From Luteibacter anthropi (lineage in GTDB: Bacteria; Pseudomonadota; Gammaproteobacteria; Xanthomonadales; Rhodanobacteraceae), in the NCBI RefSeq assembly GCF_011759365.1, contig NZ_JAARLZ010000009.1, forward strand, positions 1 to 64,000: a DNA stretch of 64,000 nt, in the 5' to 3' direction. Under the pieces are notes generated by a model that saw only the letters and a program-made list of their open reading frames with translations, searched no databases and was not told where the DNA came from. Positions 1 through 14,814 of the stretch are shown piece after piece. Every line of letters starts with the position of its first letter. Position 1 is the first letter of the stretch. The position numbers and the translations under genes were made by a program.

Positions 1-476
1 CGTCGTCCCTGCGAAAGCAGGGATCCAGTGCGGTGCAGCCGGTGTTTGCGAGAGGGTTACCTGCACACAAGCCGATGTAGCGTGGCTATGTTTACTGGTG
101 AACCGGGGCGCTGGGTTCCAGCATTCGCTGGAACGACTGCAAGATGGCGATTCCCTACCTGTCCCTCACGTCGTCCCTGCGAAAGCAGGGATCCAGTGCG
201 GTGCAGCCGGTGTTTGCGAGAGGGTTACCTGCACACAAGCCGATGTAGCGTGGCTATGTTTACTGGTGAACCGGGGCGCTGGGTTCCAGCGTTCGCTGGA
301 ACGATTGCAAGATCGCGATTCCCTACCTGTCCCTCACGTCGTCCCTGCGAAAGCAGGGATCCAGTGCGGTGCAGCCGGGGTTTGCGAGAGGGTTACCTGC
401 ACACAAGCCGATGTAGCGTGGCTATGTTTACTGGTGAACCGGGGCGCTGGATTCCAGCGTTCGCTGGAACGACGTG
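1..476. repeat. 168-bp tandem repeat, 2.8 units
   Basis: Units begin at 1, 169 and 337, a period of exactly 168 bp. They are near-identical, with only a few substitutions such as gcattcg versus gcgttcg. Each unit opens with GTCGTCCCTGCGAAAGCAGG, a hairpin with stem CCTGC/GCAGG, and closes with the TTCCAGCGTTCGCTGGAA hairpin followed by CGAC, so every unit is bounded by two imperfect palindromes. The third unit lacks its last spacer and runs into the gltD 3' flank. The array may continue upstream of the window. Because 168 is a multiple of three, two long open frames cross the array; I read these as a by-product of the repeat and not as genes. Confidence 0.9.
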
Positions 477-490
477 AGGGGTAACCGACG

Positions 491-6375
<5,885 letters not shown>

Positions 6376-6718
6376 CCGCCTCCTCGTGGCATTAGGTTGT
6401 GCTGGGTCGTGCGCGCACGTGTTCCCGCGGCCCAGGACGGGCCGACCTCACGTACACGCGGATAGGCATGCGCCCCACTTTAGACATAATTGCGGCGCTG
6501 CGTCAAAGGCATTCGGACGTCCATATGAAAATCCAACGGAATGGTTACAAACGGAACGATCGCCCATGCTGGCCGACGGCTGCCGTAACGCACGTGACTC
6601 GCGCAGGAGCGCGCCTTGCGCGCGAGCGTTCCAGACCGGGCGGCTCACCGTTCCGGTCCGGTCGCGCGCAAGGCGCGCTCCTACAGGGGGAGTGGGCGGA
6701 TGGGTCATAATCCGGATC
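6376..6718. other. gltB / envC-like intergenic region
   Basis: This 343-bp region lies between two divergent genes and must hold both promoters, but I see no convincing sigma-70 pair or operator. Its right half is a REP pair (separate entry). The reading frame of the rightward gene stays open across the region, but it has no signal peptide or domain before 6719, so I treat it as non-coding. Confidence 0.6.
6600..6688. repeat. REP pair, inverted
   Basis: Two copies of the palindromic core stand head to head: a rightward AGGAGCGCGCCTTGCGCGCGA and a leftward GGTCGCGCGCAAGGCGCGCTCCTA, separated by about 35 bp. The pair could fold into a long cruciform or stem. It is unusual among those in this window in lying between two divergently transcribed genes. 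Confidence 0.85.
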
Positions 6719-7888
6719 ATGCGCCCAATCCGACTTCTGCCCGCCCTGCTCGCCACCGCCCTCGTCCTCGCCCCCCTCCCGGCCGCGTTCGCGGCCCAGG
6801 ATGGCAAGGCCCGGACCGAGCAGGATCAGGCCCGGCAGAAACTGGACACCGTGCGCAAGGACATCGAGTCGCTCACAAAGGAACAGCGGGAAACGGCAAA
6901 CACCCGCGACAGCGCCAATGCCGCCCTGGCGAAGCAGGCCGAACAGGTCTCTGCCGCCGCCCGCGCCGTGCGCGACACCGACACCGAGCTGGCCCAGCGC
7001 CAGCACGATCTCGACCAGCTCGGCCAGCAGAAGGCCGAGATGCAACGGGGCCTGGACAAGCAAAAGGGCGCCCTCGGCGACCTGCTACGGGCCACCTATA
7101 GCCTTGGCCGCGGCTCCGACCTGCAATTGCTGCTGGGTGACGAAGATGTGAACCGCATCTCGCGTGCCCTGGCCTATTCGCGCTACTTCCAGCAAAACCG
7201 CGTCGACCGGATCAAGGGATTGCTCGCGGATCTTTCGAAGCTGCAGGAGGTCGAAACCGCCATCACCGCCGAACAGCAGAAGCTGGAGGGGACCCGGGCC
7301 GAGCGCAGCAAGCGGGCGGCGGAACTCGAAAAGCAGCGTGGCGAGCAACAGAAGCTGGTGGCCGAAGCGAACTCCAGATACAAGGACCAGGCCCAGCGCA
7401 TGGCCGCCCTGAAGCAGAACGAGCAGGACATGAATGCCCTGGTCGCCAAGCTGCAGAAGGTGATCGACGAGGCCGCCAAGGCCGCCGAACCGGCGCCGGC
7501 CCCGAAGGGTGCACCGCCCTCCGCGCCGATGGGCAACCTTCGTGGCAACCTGCCCTGGCCCGCCTCCGGTGCGGTGCACGCGTACGGCAGCGGCGTGATC
7601 ATCGTCGCGCCGCGAGGCAGCGAGGTGAAGGCGGTGGCACGCGGTCGCGTCGTCTTCGCCAACTTCCTGCGCGGCTACGGCATGATGATCATCGTGAACC
7701 ACGGCAACGGCTTCATGAGCATGTACGGCAACAACGAAACGCTGCTGCACGGCGTGGGCGACATGGTGGAAGCCGGCGAAGCCGTCGGCACTGCGAGTGC
7801 CCCGGTCGGCGACAGCGGCGCGTATTTCGAGCTGCGCCAGGGTGGCAAGCCCATCGACGCGCGCGGCTGGCTCGGCAAACGGCATTGA
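6719..7888 (+). CDS. envC: EnvC-like murein hydrolase activator
   Basis: This is a 389-aa periplasmic protein. The start at 6719 gives a clean signal peptide (LLPALLATALVLAPLPAAFA); the longer open frame upstream is REP-derived. Residues about 25-260 are a long Gln/Lys/Glu-rich coiled coil. The C-terminal 110 residues are a LytM (M23) domain including AVARGRVVFANFLRGYGMMI. The segment that reads YGHN in active homologues is YGNN here, and the zinc-binding His/Asp set is not intact, as in E. coli EnvC, which activates amidases AmiA/AmiB at the septum instead of cutting murein itself. The gene ends 14 bp before the S41 protease start, so the two are likely one operon. Confidence 0.9.
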   Translation: MRPIRLLPALLATALVLAPLPAAFAAQDGKARTEQDQARQKLDTVRKDIESLTKEQRETANTRDSANAALAKQAEQVSAAARAVRDTDTELAQRQHDLDQLGQQKAEMQRGLDKQKGALGDLLRATYSLGRGSDLQLLLGDEDVNRISRALAYSRYFQQNRVDRIKGLLADLSKLQEVETAITAEQQKLEGTRAERSKRAAELEKQRGEQQKLVAEANSRYKDQAQRMAALKQNEQDMNALVAKLQKVIDEAAKAAEPAPAPKGAPPSAPMGNLRGNLPWPASGAVHAYGSGVIIVAPRGSEVKAVARGRVVFANFLRGYGMMIIVNHGNGFMSMYGNNETLLHGVGDMVEAGEAVGTASAPVGDSGAYFELRQGGKPIDARGWLGKRH

Positions 7889-7902
7889 TCCTGGAGAAAG
7901 GC

Positions 7903-9246
7903 ATGCGTCAGCACCCCCTTCGCCTCGCCCTCGCGCTGGTCTTCGGCGCCGTGGCGACCCTTCCCGCCCAGGCTCAGCAGAAGCCGCTCAAACAGCCCGA
8001 TGCCCCCGCAGCGTCGTCGTCCACGGCGGCAAAGGTCGTCAACGAGGCCGACGATTCGGTCGATCTGGACGATATCCGCAATTTCACGCGGGTGTACCAC
8101 ATCGTGCAGCAGGCCTATGTCGAGAAGCTCGACAACAAGACCATCATGAAGGCCGCCATCAGTGGCATGTTGCAAAACCTCGATCCGCACAGCGAATACC
8201 TCGACAAGGACGGCCTGGCCGAACTCGACGAAGACACCACGGGCCAGTACGGCGGCCTGGGCATCGAGGTGTTGCAGGTCGATGGGTCGCTGAAGATCGT
8301 CGCGCCCATCGACGACACGCCGGCCTCGCGCGCGGGCATCAAGCCAGGCGACATCATCCTCAAGGTGGATGGCATGGTGATCGACGGCCAGAACATCGAT
8401 GAAGCATTCAAGAAGCTACGTGGCGATCCGGGGTCGAAGATCACGCTTACCATCCTGCACGAGAAATCCGACAAGCCCATCGACATGCCACTGGTGCGCG
8501 AGCGCATCAACGTCACCAGCGTGAAGGTGCGCCAGCTCGATCCGGGCTATGTGTACATCCGCCTCAGCCAGTTCCAGGAAGACACCTCCACGGATCTGGA
8601 AAAGAAGCTGAGCGACTACATCAAGAAAAACGGCGCGCCGAAGGGCGCGGTGCTCGACCTGCGCTCGAATCCCGGTGGCCTGCTGACCAGTGCCGTGGGC
8701 GTGGCCGATACCTTCCTGGACAGCGGCGGCATCGTGAGCACCAAGGGCCGCCTGCCCGATGCAAACCTCAATTTCGAGGCGCATCCGGGCGACCTGCTCA
8801 ACGGTGCGCCGATGGTTCTGCTTGTCGACAATGGCACGGCCTCGGCCGCCGAGATCGTCTCCGGTGCACTGAAGGACAACCATCGCGCCCTCATCATGGG
8901 CCGGCGAACCTTTGGCAAGGGCGTGGTGCAGACCGTGCTTCCGCTGGACCAGGATCACGCGGTGAAGATCACCACGGCGCGTTATTACACGCCGAATGGC
9001 ACCTCGATCCAGGCCGAAGGTATCAAGCCGGATATCGCGCTGGCCGATCTTGCCGTGAGCAAGGGAGATACCGCGCCGTCGCTGATCGGGTCGGAAGCCG
9101 ACCTGCCGAATCATCTGGCCAATGAAAAGGCCGGCAAGGATGACGGCAAGGGTGGCTCGGATGACGATGGCAAGCTGGCCATCGAGGATTACGCGCTGTC
9201 GCAGGCGTTGAATGTGCTGAAGGGGTTGTCGCTGGTCAGGAAGTAA
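7903..9246 (+). CDS. S41 family C-terminal processing peptidase
   Basis: This is a 447-aa exported serine protease of the CtpA/Prc type. I chose the ATG at 7903 because GGAGAAAG lies at the right distance and a signal peptide (LALALVFGAVATLPAQA) follows; an ATG six codons earlier is open but lacks both. A PDZ domain spans about residues 85-170 (core GIKPGDIILKVDG). The catalytic Ser is in DNGTASAAEIVSG and the general-base Lys in RTFGKGVVQT. The tail is rich in Asp, Lys and Gly. Pairing with an EnvC-like activator is common in proteobacteria and fits a role in turnover of periplasmic or murein-associated proteins. Confidence 0.92.
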   Translation: MRQHPLRLALALVFGAVATLPAQAQQKPLKQPDAPAASSSTAAKVVNEADDSVDLDDIRNFTRVYHIVQQAYVEKLDNKTIMKAAISGMLQNLDPHSEYLDKDGLAELDEDTTGQYGGLGIEVLQVDGSLKIVAPIDDTPASRAGIKPGDIILKVDGMVIDGQNIDEAFKKLRGDPGSKITLTILHEKSDKPIDMPLVRERINVTSVKVRQLDPGYVYIRLSQFQEDTSTDLEKKLSDYIKKNGAPKGAVLDLRSNPGGLLTSAVGVADTFLDSGGIVSTKGRLPDANLNFEAHPGDLLNGAPMVLLVDNGTASAAEIVSGALKDNHRALIMGRRTFGKGVVQTVLPLDQDHAVKITTARYYTPNGTSIQAEGIKPDIALADLAVSKGDTAPSLIGSEADLPNHLANEKAGKDDGKGGSDDDGKLAIEDYALSQALNVLKGLSLVRK

Positions 9247-9256
9247 CCGGCGAAGT

Positions 9257-9342
9257 TGGTCGCGCGCGAGGCGCGCTCCTACAGGGGCTACGCTTGGGGT
9301 GGCCGGTGCCTTGTAGGAGCGCGCCTTGCGCGCGACCGGATC
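9257..9342. repeat. REP pair between convergent genes
   Basis: A leftward core (GGTCGCGCGCGAGGCGCGCT) and a rightward core (TAGGAGCGCGCCTTGCGCGCG) are separated by about 30 bp. They sit between the 3' ends of the S41 protease gene and tatC and could serve as a shared transcription stop, as no T-rich intrinsic terminator is seen here. Confidence 0.85.
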
Positions 9343-9360
9343 GCAGCCCCGAGCAGGTGA

Positions 9361-10119
9361 TTACCCCTGCTCAGGCGCCTTCAGAAGAAACCGCACCGCC
9401 AGCAGGCCCAGCTCGTAGAGCAGGCACATCGGCACGGCCAGCATCACCATCGACAGCAGGTCGGGTGGCGTGATGAACGCCGCAATGGCGAACGCACCCA
9501 CGATGGCGTAGCCGCGACCCTTGCTCAGCTTCTGGGCATCCACGATGCCGATCGCCGCCAGGATCACCACGGCCACGGGCACCTCGAAACACAGGCCGAA
9601 GGCGAAGAACATCAGCATCACGAAATCGAGGTAATGCGTGATGTCCGTCATCATCGCCACGCCATCGGGCGTCACGGCATTGAGGAACTTGAACGCTGCC
9701 GGCAGCACGACGAAGTAGGCAAAGGCGCAACCCGAATAGAACAGCACCAGCGAGGCCACCAGCAGCGGCCGGGCCAGGCGCTTCTCGTTCTTGTACAGGC
9801 CCGGGCTCACGAAGGCCCACAGCTGGTACAGGATCATCGGCATGCTGATGAACAGCGCCACGAAGAAGGCCAGCTTCAGCGGCGTAACGAAAGGACTCGC
9901 CACCTCGGTGGCAATCAGGTGCGCACCGGCCGGCATGCGCTCCACCAGCGGCTTGGCCAGCTCCGCATACAGATGGTTCGCCACCGGCACCAGGGCCAGC
10001 AGCACCAGCAACAGCACCACGATGGCCCGCAGCAGGCGCGAACGCAGCTCGATCAGGTGGGAGAACAGGCCCTCTTCGATGCCGCCCTCGGTGGACGGAT
10101 CGGGGTCAGCTACGGTCAT
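9361..10119 (-). CDS. tatC: Twin-arginine translocase subunit TatC
   Basis: This is a 252-aa inner-membrane protein with six predicted hydrophobic segments. It is the Tat component that binds the twin-arginine signal peptide together with TatB. The start at 10119 gives MTVADPDPSTEGGIEEGLFS followed by HLIELRSRLLRA, the conserved cytoplasmic N-terminus of TatC. The longer open frame upstream overlaps tatB and is not TatC-like. The start lies inside the end of tatB (14-bp overlap), and the order is tatA-tatB-tatC, the standard operon. Confidence 0.96.
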   Translation of the reverse strand: MTVADPDPSTEGGIEEGLFSHLIELRSRLLRAIVVLLLVLLALVPVANHLYAELAKPLVERMPAGAHLIATEVASPFVTPLKLAFFVALFISMPMILYQLWAFVSPGLYKNEKRLARPLLVASLVLFYSGCAFAYFVVLPAAFKFLNAVTPDGVAMMTDITHYLDFVMLMFFAFGLCFEVPVAVVILAAIGIVDAQKLSKGRGYAIVGAFAIAAFITPPDLLSMVMLAVPMCLLYELGLLAVRFLLKAPEQG

Positions 10120-10504
10120 GCGGCTCGTTCCTGGGCGCCGGCGGGGTATCGCTGGCGATGGCCGTGGTCTCGGCCTGCACCGCCGGAGCGGCGGGCTGGG
10201 TGTCGGTGAAGGTCTCGCGCACGCGCTCGCCCGTCTGGCGCATGTCGGCCCCGGTGGCGCGCAGGTCGTCGCGGACGCTGTCGTGGGCGGCACGGGCGCT
10301 CTCGGCCGTCTCACGAATGGTGCGACGGATTTCCTCGGCCTGGATCTCGCGCTCTACCTCGGAACGGACGCTGTCCCAGCCGTTGCGAACCCGGCGAAGC
10401 AGCGCGCCCGCCGTGCGGGCGGCATGCGGCAGGCGCTCGGGACCGAGGACGATGAGCGCCACCAACGCGAGCAGCAGCAGTTTGCCGAAGCTGATCTCGA
10501 TCAT
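10106..10504 (-). CDS. tatB: Sec-independent translocase subunit TatB
   Basis: This is a 132-aa protein with a single N-terminal membrane helix (FGKLLLLALVALIVLGPERL) carrying the conserved GPERLP turn, followed by an amphipathic helix and a long charged, Ala/Arg-rich tail. I chose the ATG at 10504 because the TatB N-terminus begins MIEISFGK; the open frame extends upstream through tatA. It lies 13 bp after tatA and overlaps tatC. Confidence 0.95.
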   Translation of the reverse strand: MIEISFGKLLLLALVALIVLGPERLPHAARTAGALLRRVRNGWDSVRSEVEREIQAEEIRRTIRETAESARAAHDSVRDDLRATGADMRQTGERVRETFTDTQPAAPAVQAETTAIASDTPPAPRNEPHDRS

Positions 10505-10517
10505 GGCGGCGCCAGGG

Positions 10518-10754
10518 TCACGGGTTGCGGTCGTGAGACTCGGCGTTTTCGCGCTGGGCGGTGGAGGCGGCGGCCGGCGGCGGGTCGGCGCGCAGCTTCT
10601 CCTCGCGGCGGGCGGCTTCTTCGTCGCCGCCGTCCATGCCCTTCTTGAAGTCGCGCATGGCACCGCCCAGGTCCGAGCCGATGTTACGCAGCTTCTTCGT
10701 ACCGAAGATCAGCACGACGACGAGCAGCAGGAGGACGATATGGGTAATGCTCAT
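10518..10754 (-). CDS. tatA: Twin-arginine translocase subunit TatA
   Basis: This is a 78-aa protein. The N-terminal helix [20 protein letters not shown] has the FGxKKL turn of TatA/E, and the amphipathic helix [18 protein letters not shown] follows. The tail is charged and Ala/Pro-rich. TatA oligomers form the translocation pore for folded proteins. It is first in the tatABC operon, and the 58 bp upstream separate it from a SYLF-domain gene on the same strand. Confidence 0.95.
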   Translation of the reverse strand: MSITHIVLLLLVVVLIFGTKKLRNIGSDLGGAMRDFKKGMDGGDEEAARREEKLRADPPPAAASTAQRENAESHDRNP

Positions 10755-10812
10755 GAAAACCTCGAAGGCCCGCTAAAGGCCGGTGGGACGGGGCGGCGCC
10801 GGGAGGGCACCG

Positions 10813-11520
10813 TCACTTCTGAGTGTACTCTTCCAGTTTATCGCGGAAATTCACCACTTCGTTGGGTACATTCTCAACGCCGTTTTCAAAAATCCGCCGC
10901 GCCGTGACGCCCTTGCCGTACACGGCCTCGTTGTAATCGTCGTCGATGGCCAGTCGGGCGCCATCCAGCGCGATGCCCGCGAACAGGCCCTTGCTGCGCG
11001 AATACGAGTAGATTTCGGCCTTCAGCTGGCCGTCGGTGGCCGCCGTGGCAGTACGCCCGACCGGGCCGGCTGCCGCCGAGGCGTCGGCGCCGAGCGTGAA
11101 TTTGCCGTTGACGATGTTGTCCACGCCACGGGTGGTGCGGAACACCAGGATCACGTCGGTGGACGAGATGCCGGCCTGGAAGCCCACGCTGCCGCCGGTC
11201 ATCGAGATGAAATTGGGGTTGGACCAGGTGCCGTCAGCCGACTTCACCGAGATGAGCCCGTTGCCGTGGCGGCCGCCGAAGATCAGGCCCGCCTTGATCA
11301 TGCTGGGGATGACCGCGATGGCCTTGGCGTTCTTCAGCAGGTCGGAAGGCAGCTGCTTGTCGGGCGCGCCATCCTTGGTGTTGAACATGTCGTCGAGCAC
11401 ACGGACCGCGTCGCCGGACTGGTTCAGGGCTTCCTGGCGGCGGGATTCGGCCTGCACCGCGAAGGCGGGCAGCAGGGCCACGAGGCCAAGGAGAAGCAGG
11501 CGGGCAGTACGTTGGGTCAT
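10813..11520 (-). CDS. SYLF-domain (Ysc84-like) secreted protein
   Basis: This is a 235-aa protein with a signal peptide (LLLLGLVALLPAFAVQA). The rest matches the SYLF/Ysc84 lipid-binding fold: LLKNAKAIAVIPSMIKAGLI, then the GGxxGxG-type segment GGRHGNGLISV, then SVGFQAGISSTDVILVF and SRSKGLFAGIALDGA. Bacterial members are periplasmic or outer-membrane associated and have no established enzymatic role. It may be co-transcribed with tatABC, but the 58-bp gap leaves this open. Confidence 0.88.
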   Translation of the reverse strand: MTQRTARLLLLGLVALLPAFAVQAESRRQEALNQSGDAVRVLDDMFNTKDGAPDKQLPSDLLKNAKAIAVIPSMIKAGLIFGGRHGNGLISVKSADGTWSNPNFISMTGGSVGFQAGISSTDVILVFRTTRGVDNIVNGKFTLGADASAAAGPVGRTATAATDGQLKAEIYSYSRSKGLFAGIALDGARLAIDDDYNEAVYGKGVTARRIFENGVENVPNEVVNFRDKLEEYTQK

Positions 11521-11633
11521 CAGGGGCTCCTATCGGTAGCGAGGGGCATCGAAGGCTGCGGCAATGGATGCGAGCGGGGCCGCGCCACGCTGTGGCAGAC
11601 TGCGGCGATCCCCCGCGAACAGCCGTCACGCCG

Positions 11634-12755
11634 ATGCCAGGTACTCCCAACTATACCGGCCTTGCCGGGTATTCCCATGACATTCCCGCCCGCACCGGGG
11701 TGCTGCTGGTTAACCTCGGTACACCCGAAGCACCCACCGCGTCGGCATTGCGCCCTTATCTTGCCGAGTTCCTCGGCGATCCTCGCGTCATCGAGTATCC
11801 CAGGCTGCTGTGGAAAGCCATCCTGCACGGCGTGATCCTGCGGGTGCGCCCCAAGCGTTCGGCGCATGCCTACGCGAAGGTCTGGACCGAGCGCGGTTCA
11901 CCCCTGCGCGTGGGCAGCGAAGCACTGGCGGCCGCATTGCAGGCCGAGCTCGACCGTCGCCTGCCCGGCCCGGTGAGCGTCGCCCTGGCGATGCGCTACG
12001 GCCGGCCCAGCGTGCGCGACACCATCGTGCGCATGCAGCGCGAGGGCGTGCGCCGCCTGCTCGTTCTGCCGCTGTATCCCCAGTATTCGGCGACGTCCAC
12101 CGGCAGCGTGTTCGATGCCGTGGCCGACACCATCAAGACCCTGCGCTGGCCGCCCGAGCTTCGCCAGGTCAACGATTACCACGCCGAGCCGGCGTACATC
12201 GCTGCGCTGGCCGACAGCGTGCGTTCCCACTGGGAACGCCATGGTCGGGGCGAGAAATTGCTCATGAGTTTCCACGGCATCCCCGAACGCTACCTGCATG
12301 CGGGCGATCCTTACTTCTGCCACTGCCATGCGACCGGCCGCCTGCTGCGCGAGGCCCTGGGGCTCACGGAAGACGAAGCGTCGCTGAGCTTCCAGTCCCG
12401 CGTGGGCCGCGAACGCTGGCTGCACCCCTATACGGACGAAACCGTGCGCGCCCTGGGCGCCAAGGGTGTGCGTCGGATCGACGTGATCAGCCCGGGCTTC
12501 GCCGTGGACTGCCTGGAAACCCTCGAAGAAATCGCCATGCAGAATGCCGAATTCTTCCGCGAGGCCGGTGGCGAAACGCTCAGCTACATCCCCTGCCTCA
12601 ATGCCGATGCAGCCCATGTGCAGGCGCTGGCCGATCTCGTCGCTCGCCATACGCAGGGCTGGCCCGAAGCATCGCCCAGCTACGATCCTGCTGCGGCCGC
12701 CACGCGACTGGCTACCTCGCGCGAACGCGCGCGGCAGGTGCGTGCCGATGCGTGA
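11634..12755 (+). CDS. hemH: Ferrochelatase
   Basis: This is a 373-aa protein that inserts Fe2+ into protoporphyrin IX, the last step of protoheme synthesis. The start at 11634 gives MPGTPNYTG and then TGVLLVNLGTPEAPTASALR, the family N-terminus; an ATG 22 codons upstream is possible but adds unconserved sequence. The active-site His is in MSFHGIPERYL and the conserved Glu in the SPGFAVDCLETLEEIAMQN segment. The stop overlaps the start of the downstream hydrolase, so they are coupled. Heme made here would supply the heme O/A pathway (ctaB, ctaA) a few kb away. Confidence 0.96.
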   Translation: MPGTPNYTGLAGYSHDIPARTGVLLVNLGTPEAPTASALRPYLAEFLGDPRVIEYPRLLWKAILHGVILRVRPKRSAHAYAKVWTERGSPLRVGSEALAAALQAELDRRLPGPVSVALAMRYGRPSVRDTIVRMQREGVRRLLVLPLYPQYSATSTGSVFDAVADTIKTLRWPPELRQVNDYHAEPAYIAALADSVRSHWERHGRGEKLLMSFHGIPERYLHAGDPYFCHCHATGRLLREALGLTEDEASLSFQSRVGRERWLHPYTDETVRALGAKGVRRIDVISPGFAVDCLETLEEIAMQNAEFFREAGGETLSYIPCLNADAAHVQALADLVARHTQGWPEASPSYDPAAAATRLATSRERARQVRADA

Positions 12756-13584
12756 GTTGCGCTTTGAGATTCCCGGCCTCGAACTGGCCGGGTTGACCTG
12801 GGGTCAGCCTGACGCACCGCCGCTGCTGCTCGTCCATGGTTGGCTCGACAATGCGGCCAGCTTCTCGCTGCTGGCACCATGGCTCGCCGACCGCTTCCAT
12901 GTGATCGCGCTCGACCTGCCCGGTCACGGGCATTCGCAGCACCTGCCGCCCGGCAGCGTCTACCAGCATGTCGATTACGTGCGTGCCCTGCTCGCCGCCG
13001 TCGACAAGCTCGCCCTGCCCCGCTTCCACCTGCTCGGCCACTCGCTGGGTGCGGGTGTCGCGACGATGCTTGCCATCGCCGCGCCTGAACGCGTGCGCGC
13101 ACTGGCCCTGATCGAGGGGCTGGGGCCGCTGGGCGACGATGGCTCGCGCACGCTGGAGCGTTTTCGCGAAGGACTTGCCTCCGCCAACGGTAATAACCGC
13201 CCGTTGCGGGTGTTCGCCAGCATCGAGGAAGCCGCACGGGCCCGTGCCATCGCCAGCGGGCTCGATGCCACCCTGGCACGTCCTATCGTCGAGCGGGGAC
13301 TGCGTCAGGTCATCGGCGGACACAGCTGGCGGAGCGATCCGCGCCTGTCGCGTCCCACCGCAATCCGGCTGGCCGAAACCCAGGTCATGTCCCTCCTTTT
13401 GGGTCTCGGCGTGCCGACATCGCTGCTGCTCGCTCTTCCCCATGCGCCCTATCTGGAACCGGAAGCCATGCAGGTGCGCATCGACTGCGTGGACGACATC
13501 CGCGTCACCCATATGGACGGCGGGCATCACTTGCACCTGGAACACCCGCAGGCCGTCGCCGACTGGGTCCTGGCTGCCTTCTGA
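12748..13584 (+). CDS. Alpha/beta hydrolase
   Basis: This is a 278-aa cytoplasmic hydrolase of unknown substrate. The oxyanion region is [14 protein letters not shown], the nucleophile elbow is GHSLGAG (Ser), and the catalytic His is in [14 protein letters not shown] near the C-terminus. The start at 12748 overlaps the end of hemH by 8 bp. The BASS transporter begins 1 bp after its stop, so the three genes form a tight operon. It resembles the serine hydrolase-like (SERHL) group; specificity cannot be read from the sequence. Confidence 0.88.
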   Translation: MRELRFEIPGLELAGLTWGQPDAPPLLLVHGWLDNAASFSLLAPWLADRFHVIALDLPGHGHSQHLPPGSVYQHVDYVRALLAAVDKLALPRFHLLGHSLGAGVATMLAIAAPERVRALALIEGLGPLGDDGSRTLERFREGLASANGNNRPLRVFASIEEAARARAIASGLDATLARPIVERGLRQVIGGHSWRSDPRLSRPTAIRLAETQVMSLLLGLGVPTSLLLALPHAPYLEPEAMQVRIDCVDDIRVTHMDGGHHLHLEHPQAVADWVLAAF

Positions 13585-13585
13585 C

Positions 13586-14542
13586 ATGCTGCGAATCGTC
13601 ACGCGCCTGTTTCCGCTGTGGGCCGTCCTCGTGTCGCTTCTGGCGTATATACGGCCGGGTGCTTTCCTGCCTGCCGCACCGTGGATCAGCCAGCTGCTCA
13701 TGCTGGTGATGTTCGGCATGGGCGTGACCCTCAGCGTGGACGATTTCCGGCGCGTGCTGTTGCGTCCGGCGCCGGTGCTTGCCGGAACCTTCCTGCATTA
13801 CCTGGTGATGCCGCTTGCCGCATGGGTGCTGGCGAAGCTGTTCCGCATGCCACCGGATCTTGCCGCGGGGATGATCCTCGTGGGCAGTGTCGCCAGCGGG
13901 ACAGCATCGAACGTGATCATCTACCTGGCGAAGGGGGATGTCGCGTTATCGGTCACGCTATCTTCGGTATCAGCGCTGGTGGGCGTGATTGCCACGCCGC
14001 TGCTCACCCGATTCTACGTGGATACGCGCATCGCGCCCGACACCCTGGGGATGCTGCTCAGCATCGTGCAGATCGTGGCATTGCCGATCGGCCTCGGTCT
14101 GATCGTGCATCACACGTTCGGGCGCATGGTGAAGCGTATCGAACCGGGGCTTCCGGTATTTTCGATGCTTTGCGTGCTGGTGTTGATCGGTATCGTCGTT
14201 GCCGGCAGCCAGCCATCCATTGCCTCGGTGGGGCTGGTGACCTTTGTTGCCGTCGTGCTGCATAACGGGATCGGTCTGCTGAGCGGGTACTGGGGCGGGA
14301 AGCTGTTTCGTTTCGACGAATCGACCTGTCGTACGCTGGCCATCGAGGTGGGCATGCAGAATTCAGGGCTCGCGGCGACGCTGGGCAAACTCTATTTCTC
14401 GCCGCTGGCCGCATTGCCCGGGGCGTTGTTCTCCGTGTGGCATAACCTGTCAGGGTCGATGCTGGCCGGCTATTGGTCTGGCCGGCCCGTGACAGGATCT
14501 CTCGATGACCGGTCGCGCGCGAGGCGCGCTCCTACACGATAG
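13586..14542 (+). CDS. BASS-family transporter with REP-derived tail
   Basis: This is a 318-aa membrane protein with about nine or ten hydrophobic helices, of the bile acid:Na+ symporter (BASS) superfamily. The signature-like stretches are [11 protein letters not shown] and [20 protein letters not shown] in the substrate core, and [13 protein letters not shown] in the second half. Bacterial members carry organic acids or pantoate-like anions; the substrate here is unknown. The last roughly ten residues ([10 protein letters not shown]) and the TAG stop are encoded by a REP element, so the original stop has probably been lost or replaced. It is the last gene of the hemH operon. Confidence 0.88.
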   Translation: MLRIVTRLFPLWAVLVSLLAYIRPGAFLPAAPWISQLLMLVMFGMGVTLSVDDFRRVLLRPAPVLAGTFLHYLVMPLAAWVLAKLFRMPPDLAAGMILVGSVASGTASNVIIYLAKGDVALSVTLSSVSALVGVIATPLLTRFYVDTRIAPDTLGMLLSIVQIVALPIGLGLIVHHTFGRMVKRIEPGLPVFSMLCVLVLIGIVVAGSQPSIASVGLVTFVAVVLHNGIGLLSGYWGGKLFRFDESTCRTLAIEVGMQNSGLAATLGKLYFSPLAALPGALFSVWHNLSGSMLAGYWSGRPVTGSLDDRSRARRAPTR

Positions 14543-14814
14543 CGGGGACACCAACGGCCCATTCGCCCTGTAGGAGCGCGCCTGCGCGCGACCGGATTTC
14601 GCGATGAATGACCACGCGAAAGGCGGACGTAGACACCAACGACCCCGTCGCCCCTGTAGGAGCGCGCCTGCGCGCGACCGGGTTTCGCGATGAATGGCCA
14701 CGCGCAAGGCGGACGGAGACGCCAACGACCCGTTCGCCCTGTAGGAGCGCGCCTGCGCGCGACCGGGTTTCGCGATGAATAGTCGCGCGCAAGGCGCGCT
14801 CCTACACGATGGGG
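14511..14814. repeat. REP array with 86-bp tandem units
   Basis: This array fills the space between two convergent genes. A leftward core lies at 14511-14537. Three rightward cores (TAGGAGCGCGCCTGCGCGCG) follow at 14571, 14657 and 14742, spaced 86 and 85 bp apart with a shared spacer (GATGAATGRCCACGCG motif, GACRCCAACGACCC motif). A closing leftward core lies at 14782-14808. The left edge encodes the BASS C-terminus and stop; the right edge (CTACACGAT) supplies the ctaB stop codon. Confidence 0.9.

Noticed and set aside
1-476. CRISPR array
   Set aside because: Units are 168 bp with no unique spacers; the whole unit is conserved, so it is a tandem repeat.
28-484. Two overlapping reading frames across the 168-bp repeats
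   Set aside because: They stay open only because the period is a multiple of three. The sequence is a palindromic repeat, and the predicted peptides have no ribosome site or domain.
6718-6800. tRNA-like or structured RNA signal near REP stems
   Set aside because: The stems are REP palindromes. No cloverleaf with conserved T-loop bases could be assembled.
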